Assembly: GCF_014654365.1 (NCBI RefSeq)
Contig: NZ_BNAY01000001.1
Coordinates: 1,550,001-1,614,000 of the forward strand
Direction of reading: 5' to 3'
From: Amycolatopsis oliviviridis
GTDB lineage: Bacteria > Actinomycetota > Actinomycetes > Mycobacteriales > Pseudonocardiaceae
Length of the DNA stretch: 64,000 nucleotides
A program made the translations under genes and the position numbers. The notes below the pieces were generated by a model. That model had not been told where the DNA came from, made no database searches, and was given only the letters and a program-made list of their open reading frames with translations. Positions 23,722 through 31,534 of the stretch are shown here, piece after piece. The first letter of the stretch is position 1, and the number at the start of each line of letters is the position of its first letter.

Positions 23722-23791
23722 GGGCCGAGAGGCGCTGCGACGGAATTCTTCCGCCACGCTCGGCCCGCTGCGACAGACGTAAGGGCGCCTC
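23722..23791 (+). ncRNA. S-adenosylhomocysteine (SAH) riboswitch
   Basis: About 150 bp before ahcY the sequence folds as the SAH riboswitch consensus. P1 pairs GAGGCGC (23729-23735) with GCGCCTC (23785-23791). The conserved GCGCTGCGACGG follows the 5' strand, a small stem CGGAA/TTCCG lies at 23741-23752, and CTCGGCCC (23759-23766) pairs back to GGGCCGAG (23722-23729), forming the pseudoknot-type helix. SAH riboswitches turn on genes that clear S-adenosylhomocysteine, which suits ahcY. It is partial in detail: the exact loop register would need alignment to the family. Confidence 0.82.
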
Positions 23792-23939
23792 CCACTGTGG
23801 AGGTGCCTTTCTTGCGTCAGAACCCTTTTCCGGCCGTCGTCGAGGCCGTGCGCTGAACGACCCCCGCACTGACATCGTCCTTCCCGCCACCGGCGAGAAG
23901 GACCGCTCCGCCTTGCCTTCCTTGATGATTGGAGAACCA

Positions 23940-25415
23940 GTGAGCCCCACCCTGTCCAAGGTCAACGGGATCGAATTCGCCGTCGCCGACCTCTCCCTCG
24001 CCGAGGCCGGCCGCAAGCAGCTGCGCCTCGCCGAGGTCGAGATGCCCGGCTTGATGGCGCTGCGCCGCGAATACGCCGACTCGCAGCCGCTGAAGGGCGC
24101 GCGGGTCGCGGGTTCGCTGCACATGACCGTTCAGACCGCCGTGCTGATCGAGACGCTCGTCGCGCTCGGCGCCGAAGTGCGCTGGGTGTCCTGCAACATC
24201 TTCTCCACTCAGGACGAGGCGGCCGCCGCTGTCGTCGTCGGCCCGAACGGCACCGTCGAGGAGCCCTCGGGTTCGGCGGTGTTCGCGTGGAAGGGCGAGA
24301 CGCTCGCCGAGTACTGGTGGTGCACCGACCAGCTCTTCGACTTCGGCGACGGCCGCGTCCCGAACATGGTCCTGGACGACGGCGGCGACGCGACCCTGCT
24401 GATCCACAAGGGTGTCGAGTTCGAGGCCGCCGGCGCCGTGCCGCAGGCCACTGAGGAAGACGGCGAAGAGTACTCGCTCGTGCTGGAGACCCTGCGTGAG
24501 AGCCTCGGCCGCGACACCGGCCGGTTCACCCGCATCGCCAAGGAGGTCCGCGGGGTCACCGAGGAGACCACCAACGGTGTCAAGCGGCTCTACAAGCTCG
24601 CCAAGGAAGGCGAACTGCTCTTCCCGGCGATGAACGTGAACGACTCGGTGACGAAGTCGAAGTTCGACAACAAGTACGGCATCCGTCACTCGCTCATCGA
24701 CGGCCTGAACCGCGGCACCGACGTGATGATCGCGGGCAAGGTCGCGGTGGTCTGCGGTTACGGCGACGTCGGCAAGGGCGCGGTGGAATCGCTGCGGGGC
24801 CAGGGCGCCCGCGTGGTCGTCACCGAGATCGACCCGATCTGCGCGCTGCAGGCGGCGATGGAGGGCCTCGACGTCGTGGAACTCGACGACGTCGTCGAGC
24901 GCGGCGACATCTTCATCACCACCACCGGCAACTTCGACATCATCATGGCCGACCAGATGGCCAAGATGAAGCACAACGCGATCGTCGCGAACGTCGGGCA
25001 CTTCGACAACGAGATCGACATGGCCGGGCTCGCGAAGATCCCGGGCATCCAGAAGATCGAGGTCAAGCCGCAGGTGCACGAGTGGGTCTTCCCCGCGACG
25101 GCCGACCGCGAGGCGCACTCGATCATCGTGCTGTCCGAGGGCAGGCTGATGAACCTCGGGAACGCCACCGGCCACCCGAGCTTCGTGATGTCGAACTCCT
25201 TCACCAACCAGACGATCGCGCAGATCGAGCTGTTCACGAAGCAGGGTGAGTACGCCACCGACGTCCACGTGCTGCCGAAGCACCTCGACGAGAAGGTGGC
25301 TCGCCTGCACCTCGACGCGCTGGGCGTCCGGCTGACGAAGCTGACCAAGCGCCAGGCCGAGTACATCGGCGTGGACGTCGAGGGTCCGTACAAGCTGGAC
25401 CACTACCGCTACTGA
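23940..25415 (+). CDS. ahcY: Adenosylhomocysteinase
   Basis: The GTG at 23940 follows TTGGAGAA and gives 491 residues, [13 protein letters not shown] onward. It hydrolyses S-adenosylhomocysteine to adenosine and homocysteine. The NAD-binding motif is [23 protein letters not shown], preceded by [21 protein letters not shown], whose N-terminal side carries the conserved Lys and Asp region of the active site. The C-terminal NAD-contact Lys-Tyr (YKLDHYRY) is intact. The 40-residue insertion seen in actinobacterial and plant-type enzymes is present. It is preceded by an SAH riboswitch, so its product's substrate likely controls expression. Confidence 0.95.
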   Translation: MSPTLSKVNGIEFAVADLSLAEAGRKQLRLAEVEMPGLMALRREYADSQPLKGARVAGSLHMTVQTAVLIETLVALGAEVRWVSCNIFSTQDEAAAAVVVGPNGTVEEPSGSAVFAWKGETLAEYWWCTDQLFDFGDGRVPNMVLDDGGDATLLIHKGVEFEAAGAVPQATEEDGEEYSLVLETLRESLGRDTGRFTRIAKEVRGVTEETTNGVKRLYKLAKEGELLFPAMNVNDSVTKSKFDNKYGIRHSLIDGLNRGTDVMIAGKVAVVCGYGDVGKGAVESLRGQGARVVVTEIDPICALQAAMEGLDVVELDDVVERGDIFITTTGNFDIIMADQMAKMKHNAIVANVGHFDNEIDMAGLAKIPGIQKIEVKPQVHEWVFPATADREAHSIIVLSEGRLMNLGNATGHPSFVMSNSFTNQTIAQIELFTKQGEYATDVHVLPKHLDEKVARLHLDALGVRLTKLTKRQAEYIGVDVEGPYKLDHYRY

Positions 25416-25436
25416 GCCCCGCCGCGACGGGCCGAT

Positions 25437-25489
25437 GTACCGAGCGCCACGTTTGAGACGGTGAACGTCCCGAGCGTGGCGCCCGGTAC
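25437..25489 (+). terminator. Hairpin terminator after ahcY
   Basis: 15-bp arms (GTACCGAGCGCCACG and a partner with one mismatch at the paired position) with a 23-nt loop, about 20 bp after the ahcY stop. Confidence 0.6.
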
Positions 25490-25535
25490 CCCGCGAACTA
25501 GGCCGAATGCGTGAAAACTACGGCCGGATGGACCT

Positions 25536-25560
25536 GTTTCTCGCCGTGTGAGGCGGGAAT
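25536..25560 (+). promoter_or_regulatory. Possible stress sigma-factor promoter
   Basis: GTTT (25536-25539) and GGGAAT (25555-25560) are 15 bp apart, close to the GTTT-N14-16-GGGTAT pattern of actinomycete stress sigma factors. It lies 65 bp upstream of the small gene at 25625. Only a pattern match. Confidence 0.3.
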
Positions 25561-25624
25561 CCCCTGAGTAGCCACACCCTGGCAGCACTTCGGCCGGGGC
25601 GACTACGAAGGAGAAGGTGTTCCC

Positions 25625-25780
25625 GTGATCATTCTCGGCGTCATCCTGATTGTCGTCGGTTTCATCGCCAGCATCCCGGTGCTGTACTCGATCGGGATCG
25701 CACTGGCGGTCATCGGCATCATCCTGGCCGTTCTCGGGAACACCGGGAAGGCCATCGGCGGTCGCGCCCACTGGTACTGA
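25625..25780 (+). CDS. Small hydrophobic protein, DUF6131-like
   Basis: A GTG start after GAAGGAG opens a 51-residue reading frame. It is almost wholly hydrophobic: two helices (IILGVILIVVGFIASIPV and GIALAVIGIILAVLG) followed by a short basic tail, NTGKAIGGRAHWY. Actinomycete genomes contain many such DUF6131-type proteins, often stress-induced, with no known function. A strong terminator follows. Short length alone would make it doubtful, but the ribosome site, hydrophobic pattern and terminator support it. Confidence 0.75.
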   Translation: MIILGVILIVVGFIASIPVLYSIGIALAVIGIILAVLGNTGKAIGGRAHWY

Positions 25781-25810
25781 GCAGCTGCCCGAAACCGGTA
25801 CCAGCACCTG

Positions 25811-25858
25811 AACGGACCGGGCCCCCGGCGTTCCCCCACGCCGGGGGCCCGGTCCGTT
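25811..25858. terminator. Strong GC-rich hairpin terminator
   Basis: Perfect 20-bp stem (AACGGACCGGGCCCCCGGCG) with an 8-nt loop, 30 bp after the DUF6131-like gene. The TT at the end of the right arm is a weak U-tract. Confidence 0.8.
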
Positions 25859-25865
25859 TCCGTGA

Positions 25866-25920
25866 CATGAAGGGGTCCCCCGGCTCCGAGGGGGAGGGAG
25901 AGCCGGAGGACCCCGTCATG
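25866..25920. repeat. Degenerate long palindrome, ATGAAGGGG family
   Basis: 21-bp arms (25866-25886, 25900-25920) with two mismatches, outer sequence CATGAAGGGGTCC. It appears to be a decayed relative of the TGAAGGGGCC elements. It lies between the convergent DUF6131-like and cysteine-rich genes. Confidence 0.6.
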
Positions 25921-26022
25921 ATTAACACATTCCCGGCCATGATGTACACGAATGCATACACCTTCGGGTGGCAATCGGTCCCGATCACCAGAATCGGGCC
26001 GGACTGGTGTATTGGCTGGCGG

Positions 26023-26235
26023 TCAAGAAGCTCGCAGCAGCAGCCGCGCCGGCATCTCCGCACACGAGCAGCCGCCGTCGACGTCGAAGCAGTCGATCGT
26101 CAGCGTGTGCCGGGCGAGGTCCAGGTCGACGCAGCCGTCTTCGCTGCACTCGGTGAAACCGCCCTCGAGGTGGACCACCAGGGTCCCGTGACAGTGGTCG
26201 AGTCCGCCGGCGCAGAACGCGCACTCCATGCTCAT
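26023..26235 (-). CDS. Small cysteine-rich protein of unknown function
   Basis: The ATG at 26235 follows CGGGAGGCGGC and gives 70 residues. Eight Cys are present (5, 8, 15, 30, 35, 49, 56, 58) along with His 14, 16, 22 and 43. They form CxxC, CxH and CxC groupings, MECAFCAGGLDHCHG at the start and DCFDVDGGCSCAEMP near the end. The layout suggests one or two zinc or other metal sites. I do not recognise a named family. It lies 150 bp downstream of the Ku gene on the same strand, so co-transcription with Ku is possible. Confidence 0.75.
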   Translation of the reverse strand: MSMECAFCAGGLDHCHGTLVVHLEGGFTECSEDGCVDLDLARHTLTIDCFDVDGGCSCAEMPARLLLRAS

Positions 26236-26385
26236 GCCGCCTCCCGCGATCAGGTCGAAGATCGCTTCGGAAAAGTTCTCCTCGATTGCCTTACTACCAC
26301 CGAGGGACGACAGAACCCGGCATACGCGCGGCGTGTCGCGGGAACCGGCGGGGTGACGCCGGGCACAACAGTCCACAAAGGATAG

Positions 26386-27240
26386 TCAGGCGCTCTTCGG
26401 GGTTCGCTTGCCTGAAGCGGGTTTCTTGGCCGCGGTGGCCTTCTTGGCCGTCGACGGTTTCCGGGTCTTCTTCGCCTCGCTCACGCTGGCCTGCAGGGCC
26501 TCCATGAGGTCGACGACGTCGGCCTTCGCGCCGACGGCCTTCGGTTTCGCCGTCTCGTTCCCCGCGGCCTTGGCCTCGATCATGGCCTCCAGCGCCTCGC
26601 GGTAGGAATCGGTGTACTTCTCGTGCTCGAACACCGGCTCCGAGAGCGAGTCGATCAGCGAACCCGCCATCGTCAGCTCCTGCGGCCGCACCTGCGGCGG
26701 ATCCTCGTGCAGGAAGCCGAAGTCCGGGACGCGGACCTCGTCGGGCCACAGCATCGTCGTCATCATCAGGACGTCGCTGTGCACCCGGAGGATCGCGAGC
26801 GTCTCGCGCTGCCGGATGGCGACCTTGGCGATCGCCACGTGACTCGCCTTCTGCAGCGCGTCACGCAGGACCACGTACGGCTTGACGGCGTTCTTCTGCG
26901 GTTCGAGGTAGTAGGTCTTGTCGAAGTGGATCGGGTCGATGGACTCCAGCGGCACGAATTCGAGCACGTCGATCGCCCGCGACGACGCCAGCGGCAGCTC
27001 GGACATGTCCTCGTCGGTGAGCACGACCATCTCGCCGTCGGGCAGTTCGTAGCCCTTGGCGATCTCGGCGTAGGGCACTTCCTCGCCGTCGATCGTGCAG
27101 AACCGCTTGTACTGGATTCGGCCGCCGTCGGCCTCGTGCACCTGGCGCAGCGAGACGTTCTTGTTCTCGGTGGCCGCGTAGAGCTGGATCGGGATGCTCA
27201 CCAGCCCGAAGGACACCGAGCCCTTCCACATCGAACGCAT
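26386..27240 (-). CDS. ku: Non-homologous end joining protein Ku
   Basis: The 284-residue protein has the bacterial Ku core: MRSMWKGSVSFGLVSIPIQLY at the start, ATENKNVSLRQVHEADGGRI, VLTDEDMSELPLASSRAIDV, and FVPLESIDPIHFDKTYYLEP with the dimer-barrel helices behind it. The last 60 residues are a Lys/Ala-rich tail (TRKPSTAKKATAAKKPASGK), which in other bacterial Ku proteins binds DNA and helps threading. Ku homodimers bind DNA ends and recruit LigD. LigD-type polymerase and phosphoesterase proteins are encoded at 1-681 and 36098-37537. Confidence 0.95.
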   Translation of the reverse strand: MRSMWKGSVSFGLVSIPIQLYAATENKNVSLRQVHEADGGRIQYKRFCTIDGEEVPYAEIAKGYELPDGEMVVLTDEDMSELPLASSRAIDVLEFVPLESIDPIHFDKTYYLEPQKNAVKPYVVLRDALQKASHVAIAKVAIRQRETLAILRVHSDVLMMTTMLWPDEVRVPDFGFLHEDPPQVRPQELTMAGSLIDSLSEPVFEHEKYTDSYREALEAMIEAKAAGNETAKPKAVGAKADVVDLMEALQASVSEAKKTRKPSTAKKATAAKKPASGKRTPKSA

Positions 27241-27311
27241 CGAGCCGCACCTCCACCGCCGTCACCGACCGTACTCACGCTCGGTAACAACGGTAGCCCG
27301 AAAAGACGCGA

Positions 27312-27349
27312 CGCGACAGTCCCGTGAACCCGTTCGCGGGACTGTCGCG
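27312..27349. terminator. Hairpin terminator after the conservon operon
   Basis: Perfect 13-bp stem (CGCGACAGTCCCG) with a 12-nt loop, 9 bp after the end of the monooxygenase gene and upstream of Ku. Confidence 0.7.
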
Positions 27350-27358
27350 GTTCCGGAA

Positions 27359-28594
27359 TCAGGCTTCGGCCAGGTACTTCTCCGCCTTCGCGGGATCGAA
27401 GAACCAGTGCTGGAAATCGGTCGGATCGGAGAACCCGTTCGCGAACCGGGTCGCCACGGCGGGCTTCTCCCCCGCCGCGCCGATGATCTGGAGCACGTGC
27501 GGGGGCGGCGGCTGCAGCATCGCGTTCGTCCAGGTCGTCACGTGCTGGGCGTACTCCCAGTACTTGTCGAACGCCGCGGTCATCCACGCCTCGTCGAACG
27601 GCTTGTCCCCGTGTTCGAGGATCGAGTCCAGATAGGACGCCGCGCAGTGGCTCGCGTTGTTGGAGCCCTGGCCGGTGATCGGGTCGTTGGCCACCACGAC
27701 GTCGGCCATGCCGAGCACCGCGGTCCCGGACGGCAGCTTGCCGACCGCGTTCCGCACGACCGGGGTGTACCCGCCGGCCAGCGTCGCCTTCCCGTCGGTC
27801 AGCACGGCGTTCTTCGAACGCTCGTACTCCCACGGGAGGAACTGCTTCATCAGCGACAGGATCCGGTCCAGATGCTGCTGGGGCGACGGCCGGTCGTCCC
27901 AGCAGTCGAGCGGGCCGCCGGGGACGCCCTCGAAGAACAGGATGTCGCAGTTCCCGCTCAGCGTGTACGCGGGGATCATGAACAGCTCCCCCGCGCCGGG
28001 GATGATGTTGAACCGCACCGCGGCCTTGTCCGGATGCTCGGGCCGCGGTTCGAGGCCGTGCACATACGCCAGCGAGAGCGCGCGCTGGGGTTCGGTGTAC
28101 GGCGACCGCTCCGGGATCCGGTCGAAGAGCTGGACCAGCTCGCCCTTGCCCGCCGCGACGACGACGAGGTCGTAGAGCTTCGCCAGTGGCGCGAGATCCG
28201 ACGTGGTGACGCCGTGGATGACGACCTTGCCGCCGCGGTCCTCCACCAGCTCCAGCCAGGCCGCCATCTTCACCCGCTGGTCCACCGACTGCGCGTAGTG
28301 CTCCAGCGGCGCGAACCAGTCCAGCACGCGGCTGGAGTCAGGGCCCGCGATGGACACGCCGAGTCCCTCGACCCGGACGGTCTCTTCCTCCCACAGGTTC
28401 AGCTTGTGGTCCCGCTCGTGCTGCAGGGCCGAGTGGAACATGCACTGGGTCGACATCACCTTGCCGGACCGGATCTCGTCCGGCGTCCGCGCCGACATCA
28501 CCGTGACGTCGTAGTCGTGGTCCAGCAGGCTCAAGGCGAGTTGCAACCCCGACTGCCCGGCACCGACGATCAGAACCTTGCGCATGCTCGACAT
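27359..28594 (-). CDS. Styrene/indole monooxygenase-type flavoprotein (StyA-like)
   Basis: The 411-residue protein starts with a Rossmann FAD site (KVLIVGAGQSGLQLALSLLD). It shows the StyA-family segments SGKVMSTQCMFHSALQHE, LDWFAPLEHYAQSVDQRVK, LVVVAAGKGELVQLFDR and the second flavin motif VLGMADVVVANDPITGQGSN. StyA enzymes use FADH2 from a separate reductase (StyB) to epoxidise styrene or oxidise indole. No reductase gene is visible nearby. It follows the conservon GTPase gene by 15 bp on the same strand, so it is probably the last gene of that operon, taking the place usually held by a cytochrome P450 gene. Its substrate here is unknown. Confidence 0.87.
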   Translation of the reverse strand: MSSMRKVLIVGAGQSGLQLALSLLDHDYDVTVMSARTPDEIRSGKVMSTQCMFHSALQHERDHKLNLWEEETVRVEGLGVSIAGPDSSRVLDWFAPLEHYAQSVDQRVKMAAWLELVEDRGGKVVIHGVTTSDLAPLAKLYDLVVVAAGKGELVQLFDRIPERSPYTEPQRALSLAYVHGLEPRPEHPDKAAVRFNIIPGAGELFMIPAYTLSGNCDILFFEGVPGGPLDCWDDRPSPQQHLDRILSLMKQFLPWEYERSKNAVLTDGKATLAGGYTPVVRNAVGKLPSGTAVLGMADVVVANDPITGQGSNNASHCAASYLDSILEHGDKPFDEAWMTAAFDKYWEYAQHVTTWTNAMLQPPPPHVLQIIGAAGEKPAVATRFANGFSDPTDFQHWFFDPAKAEKYLAEA

Positions 28595-28609
28595 TCCTCC
28601 CGGAACCGG

Positions 28610-29227
28610 TCAGCTGAGTGAGGCAAATTCTCGCCCTGGTCCGGAGACCACCGCGAGGGACAGCGTGTGGGATACCAGTTCCTGCAGCGTCGCGACCGCC
28701 GACTTCGGGTCGCGGGCGTCGCAGGTGACCAGCGGGATGTCCGGGGACAGCGCCAGCGCGTCGCGCACCTCTTCGAGGTCGTGCACCGGCGTGCCCTCGA
28801 ACTGGTTCACCGCGACGATGAACGGCAGCTCGGAGTCGTTCTCGAAGTAGTTGATCGCGGCGAACGACTGGTCGATCCGGCTGGTGTCGACCAGCACCAC
28901 GGCGCCGAGCGCGCCGCGCGAGAGGTCGTCCCAGAGGAACCAGAACCGGGCCTGACCGGGGGTGCCGAACAGGTACAGAAGCAGGTCTTCACGCAGGGTG
29001 ATCCGGCCGAAGTCCATCGCGACCGTGGTGGTGGACTTGGTCCCGGGCGGCACCAGCTCGTCGACCCCGGCACCCGCCTCGGTCATCCAGGCCTCGTTGC
29101 TCAGGGGCGGGACCTCGGAGACGGAGCCGACGAACGTCGTCTTGCCCACGCCGAATCCACCGGCGACCACGATCTTGGCGGAAATCGCCAGCAGATCGGC
29201 GTCAGACCGGGAGGCGCTTGAGTCCAT
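28610..29227 (-). CDS. cvnD: Conservon GTPase (CvnD-type)
   Basis: The 205-residue protein is a small GTPase-like protein: P-loop VAGGFGVGKTTFVGS, switch and G3 region YLFGTPGQARFWFLWDD, and a VAVNQFEG segment at the G4 position (instead of NKxD). Streptomyces conservons pair such a GTPase with CvnA, CvnB and CvnC to make a membrane-associated complex that resembles eukaryotic G-protein signalling. Its start at ATG 29227 overlaps the DUF742 gene by 26 bp. The monooxygenase gene follows at 28594. The order kinase-CvnB-CvnC-CvnD matches known conservons. Confidence 0.9.
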   Translation of the reverse strand: MDSSASRSDADLLAISAKIVVAGGFGVGKTTFVGSVSEVPPLSNEAWMTEAGAGVDELVPPGTKSTTTVAMDFGRITLREDLLLYLFGTPGQARFWFLWDDLSRGALGAVVLVDTSRIDQSFAAINYFENDSELPFIVAVNQFEGTPVHDLEEVRDALALSPDIPLVTCDARDPKSAVATLQELVSHTLSLAVVSGPGREFASLS

Positions 29228-29585
29228 CGAGGATCCTCTCGAGCACGTTCGTATCGTGGTTGTAAGCGTGGGCCGTCGGGTGCACGAAGACGGCACCCTG
29301 GGTGGCGAGGTCGCCGATGAGCACGCGGACCACGCCCAGGGGCAGATCCAGTCCCACCGAAAGCTCGGCGATCGACGAGCGTTCGCGGGCGCGCTCGTAC
29401 AGCGAGCGCGACTCGGGCATCAGCGCCTCGGCCAGCGACGGGTCATAGCGCGGAACCGAGATCAGGGTCTCCACCAGGAGCAGCTGGCTGCTCTTGGTGC
29501 GGCCGCCGGTCAGCGCGTACGGCCGGATTCTGCGGCTGCGCATCTTGACCGGCCGGTCCGGAGCTTGATCGCTGGACACGGTCAT
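29202..29585 (-). CDS. cvnC: DUF742 protein (CvnC-type)
   Basis: The 127-residue protein contains the DUF742 signature: RIRPYALTGGRTKSSQLLLVETLIS near the N-terminus, and helical DNA-binding-like segments ERSSIAELSVGLDLPLGVVRVLIGDLATQG. In conservons it bridges CvnB and CvnD. It follows cvnB after 19 bp and overlaps cvnD by 26 bp, so all three are translated together. Confidence 0.92.
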   Translation of the reverse strand: MTVSSDQAPDRPVKMRSRRIRPYALTGGRTKSSQLLLVETLISVPRYDPSLAEALMPESRSLYERARERSSIAELSVGLDLPLGVVRVLIGDLATQGAVFVHPTAHAYNHDTNVLERILDGLKRLPV

Positions 29586-29604
29586 CCCTTCCTTCTCCGG
29601 ATTC

Positions 29605-30039
29605 TCAGGCCTGCGGCCGTCGGGCGGTCAGGACCTGCCGGAGTCCCGCTCGCACCTCGGGGGTGAGGGCGTGACCGGCGTTGGTGATGAACTGGGTCAT
29701 CTCGTAGGCGACGACCTTCATGTCGCAGTCCGGCTCGGTGAGCACCGCGAGCCCCGCCTCCGACCCGATCCCCATGAACAGGAAGTACCCGCGGGTGAGC
29801 CGGATGATGATCTGCTCGCAATTGCCCTTGCCGAACAGCGCGGCGCTGTTGCCCGCGAGGCTGAGCAGGCCGCTGGCGATCGCGGCGAGCTGCTCGGCGT
29901 CGTCACTGGACACCGATTCCGACGCGGTCAAAGGGAAACCGTCGACGGACATGATCAGCGCGTGACTGGCGCCGTGCACCTTGCGCACGAAGTCGTCGAG
30001 CAGCCACGTGAAATCCGTGGTCGCGTCCTGGGCGGTCAC
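29605..30039 (-). CDS. cvnB: Roadblock/LC7 domain protein (CvnB-type)
   Basis: The 144-residue protein has the Roadblock/LC7 fold typical of MglB-like GTPase regulators: DFVRKVHGASHALIMSVDGF, then ESVSSDDAEQLAAIASGLLSLAGN, and QIIIRLTRGYFLFMGIGSEAGL. In conservons it is thought to regulate or dock the GTPase CvnD. Its start overlaps the stop of the kinase gene at 30036, so translation is coupled. Confidence 0.92.
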   Translation of the reverse strand: MTAQDATTDFTWLLDDFVRKVHGASHALIMSVDGFPLTASESVSSDDAEQLAAIASGLLSLAGNSAALFGKGNCEQIIIRLTRGYFLFMGIGSEAGLAVLTEPDCDMKVVAYEMTQFITNAGHALTPEVRAGLRQVLTARRPQA

Positions 30040-31262
30040 TGGGTGTTTCCTCCGGTCTCACGCTCGTGCCGGTCGTCGAGGGCGGCACGCTCGCCGTCGC
30101 TGAAGGCGTCGAGGTCGGCCAGCAGCGCCTCGTGCCCGTCCGCCGCGTCGGCGGGCGGGGTGGTCGGCGGGGCCGGTTCGTCGGGCAAAGTCCTGATACT
30201 GCGGGAAACCCGGCGCGGGAGGCCGCTCCGCGTGGTGCCGCCGTCGGCGGGCGGCTGGAAGGCCGTACGCGGACGCGGGCTGGGCTTGCGGTCCGGTTCC
30301 GGGTCGGCCGACGGGGCCGGGCGGCGCCTCGGCAGTCCGGACGGCGTCGCGACGGGGTTCGCCACGGGCGCTCCGTTGGTGATCCTGGCCTGTGGCAGCA
30401 CCACGGTCTGCGAACCGGACCACTGCTTCTCGGCCAGTTCCGAGACCACCGGGACGGGCAGCAGCACGGTGGCGACCGTGCCGTGCGGGGTGCGGCGGTC
30501 GAGTTTGACGGTGATCTCGTGCCGGTCGGCGAGCCTGCCGACGACGGCGAGTCCCATGTGCCGCACCGAATCGTCGTCGAGCACCGGACCGGCGGCCAGT
30601 CGCTCGTTCAGCGTCGCGAGGCGATCGGGCGGCATGCCGATGCCCTCGTCCTCGATGCGGATCAGCACGCTCCCCTGTTCGGTGAGGTGCGCGCTGACAC
30701 TGACCGGGGAACTCGGCGAAGACTGGTTCGCCGCGTTGTCGAACAGTTCCGCGAGGATCCGGCTGACGTCTTCGGCCGCGAAACCGACGACGCCGAGCGA
30801 GACGACACGGCCGATCGTGATCCGCGAGTAGTGGTCGATCGACGACATCGCGGCCCGCATCACGTCGAGCACGGACGAGATCCCGGCGGTCGTGTCGTCG
30901 GCGTCCCGGCCGGCGAGCACGCGCAGGTTCTCGGCGTTGCGCCGCAAACGGGTCGCCAGGTGGTCGAGCCGGTAGAGCTCGGCGAGACGGTCGGAGTTGT
31001 CCTCCCCCGCCTCCATCGTCTCCAGCTGCGCGAGCAGCTGGTCGAGCAGGTTGAGGTCGCGCAGCGCGACATTGGAACAGACGCCGGCGAGCGCACCCGC
31101 GTCCGGCGCTTCCACGGCAGGCCGCTGTTCGACCGCCTGTTCGGTGGGCGGAGCCGACGGAGCGTGCCGGGGCGGGGCGGCGAGGAACTGCGCCGCGGCG
31201 ACCCTGGAACGGTCCAGAAGAACCCGTGAGCGGTCAAGCAAGCCTCGAGCCCGCGTCACCAT
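30036..31262 (-). CDS. cvnA: Conservon sensor kinase-like protein (CvnA-type), short form
   Basis: Start at ATG 31262 gives 408 residues. The middle contains a dimerisation helix (DRLAELYRLDHLATRLRRNAENLRVLAG, with the conserved His) and an HATPase domain (ILAELFDNAANQSSPSSPVSVSA, EDEGIGMPPDRL, RHMGLAVVGRLADRH). The Pro-rich C-terminal third is low complexity. Typical CvnA proteins carry N-terminal transmembrane segments and a nitrate-sensing or HAMP domain; here the N-terminus is only about 60 residues and shows no membrane helix. It carries a small repeat, LLDRSRVLLDRSRV. It may therefore be soluble. First gene of the conservon. Confidence 0.87.
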   Translation of the reverse strand: MVTRARGLLDRSRVLLDRSRVAAAQFLAAPPRHAPSAPPTEQAVEQRPAVEAPDAGALAGVCSNVALRDLNLLDQLLAQLETMEAGEDNSDRLAELYRLDHLATRLRRNAENLRVLAGRDADDTTAGISSVLDVMRAAMSSIDHYSRITIGRVVSLGVVGFAAEDVSRILAELFDNAANQSSPSSPVSVSAHLTEQGSVLIRIEDEGIGMPPDRLATLNERLAAGPVLDDDSVRHMGLAVVGRLADRHEITVKLDRRTPHGTVATVLLPVPVVSELAEKQWSGSQTVVLPQARITNGAPVANPVATPSGLPRRRPAPSADPEPDRKPSPRPRTAFQPPADGGTTRSGLPRRVSRSIRTLPDEPAPPTTPPADAADGHEALLADLDAFSDGERAALDDRHERETGGNTQ

Positions 31263-31498
31263 GTGCTTCCACTTCTTTCTCTTCGCATACCCGGACCCGT
31301 GTCGCACTCCCCAGCACAACGACGGCCATGCAAGCAGAAGTAACTATCCGTGTCCACAGCCGGTTTCTGTTCAACAGCTCGCAGTGACATGGCAACGAAA
31401 GCGTTACGGCTGGTGAGCGGTGCGCACTAGGCCATTCGGCTCATCTTGAGTGTGCTGCGCCACGGGGGATGTCCGAAAAGTGCGGAGTGCGCATAAAT

Positions 31499-31527
31499 TT
31501 GCGGGGCACGCAACTTTTGCCTACGCT
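31499..31527 (+). promoter_or_regulatory. Leaderless promoter with inverted repeat before TetR gene
   Basis: TTGCGGGGCACGCAA (31499-31513) has 5-bp inverted arms, and TACGCT (31522-31527) is a good -10 hexamer 7 bp before the GTG at 31535. The distance leaves no room for a ribosome site, so the transcript is probably leaderless. Confidence 0.5.
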
Positions 31528-31534
31528 GTCGGTC

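Noticed and set aside
23817..25403. 528-codon frame antisense to ahcY
   Set aside because: Composition is low complexity, and it lies opposite a highly conserved gene.
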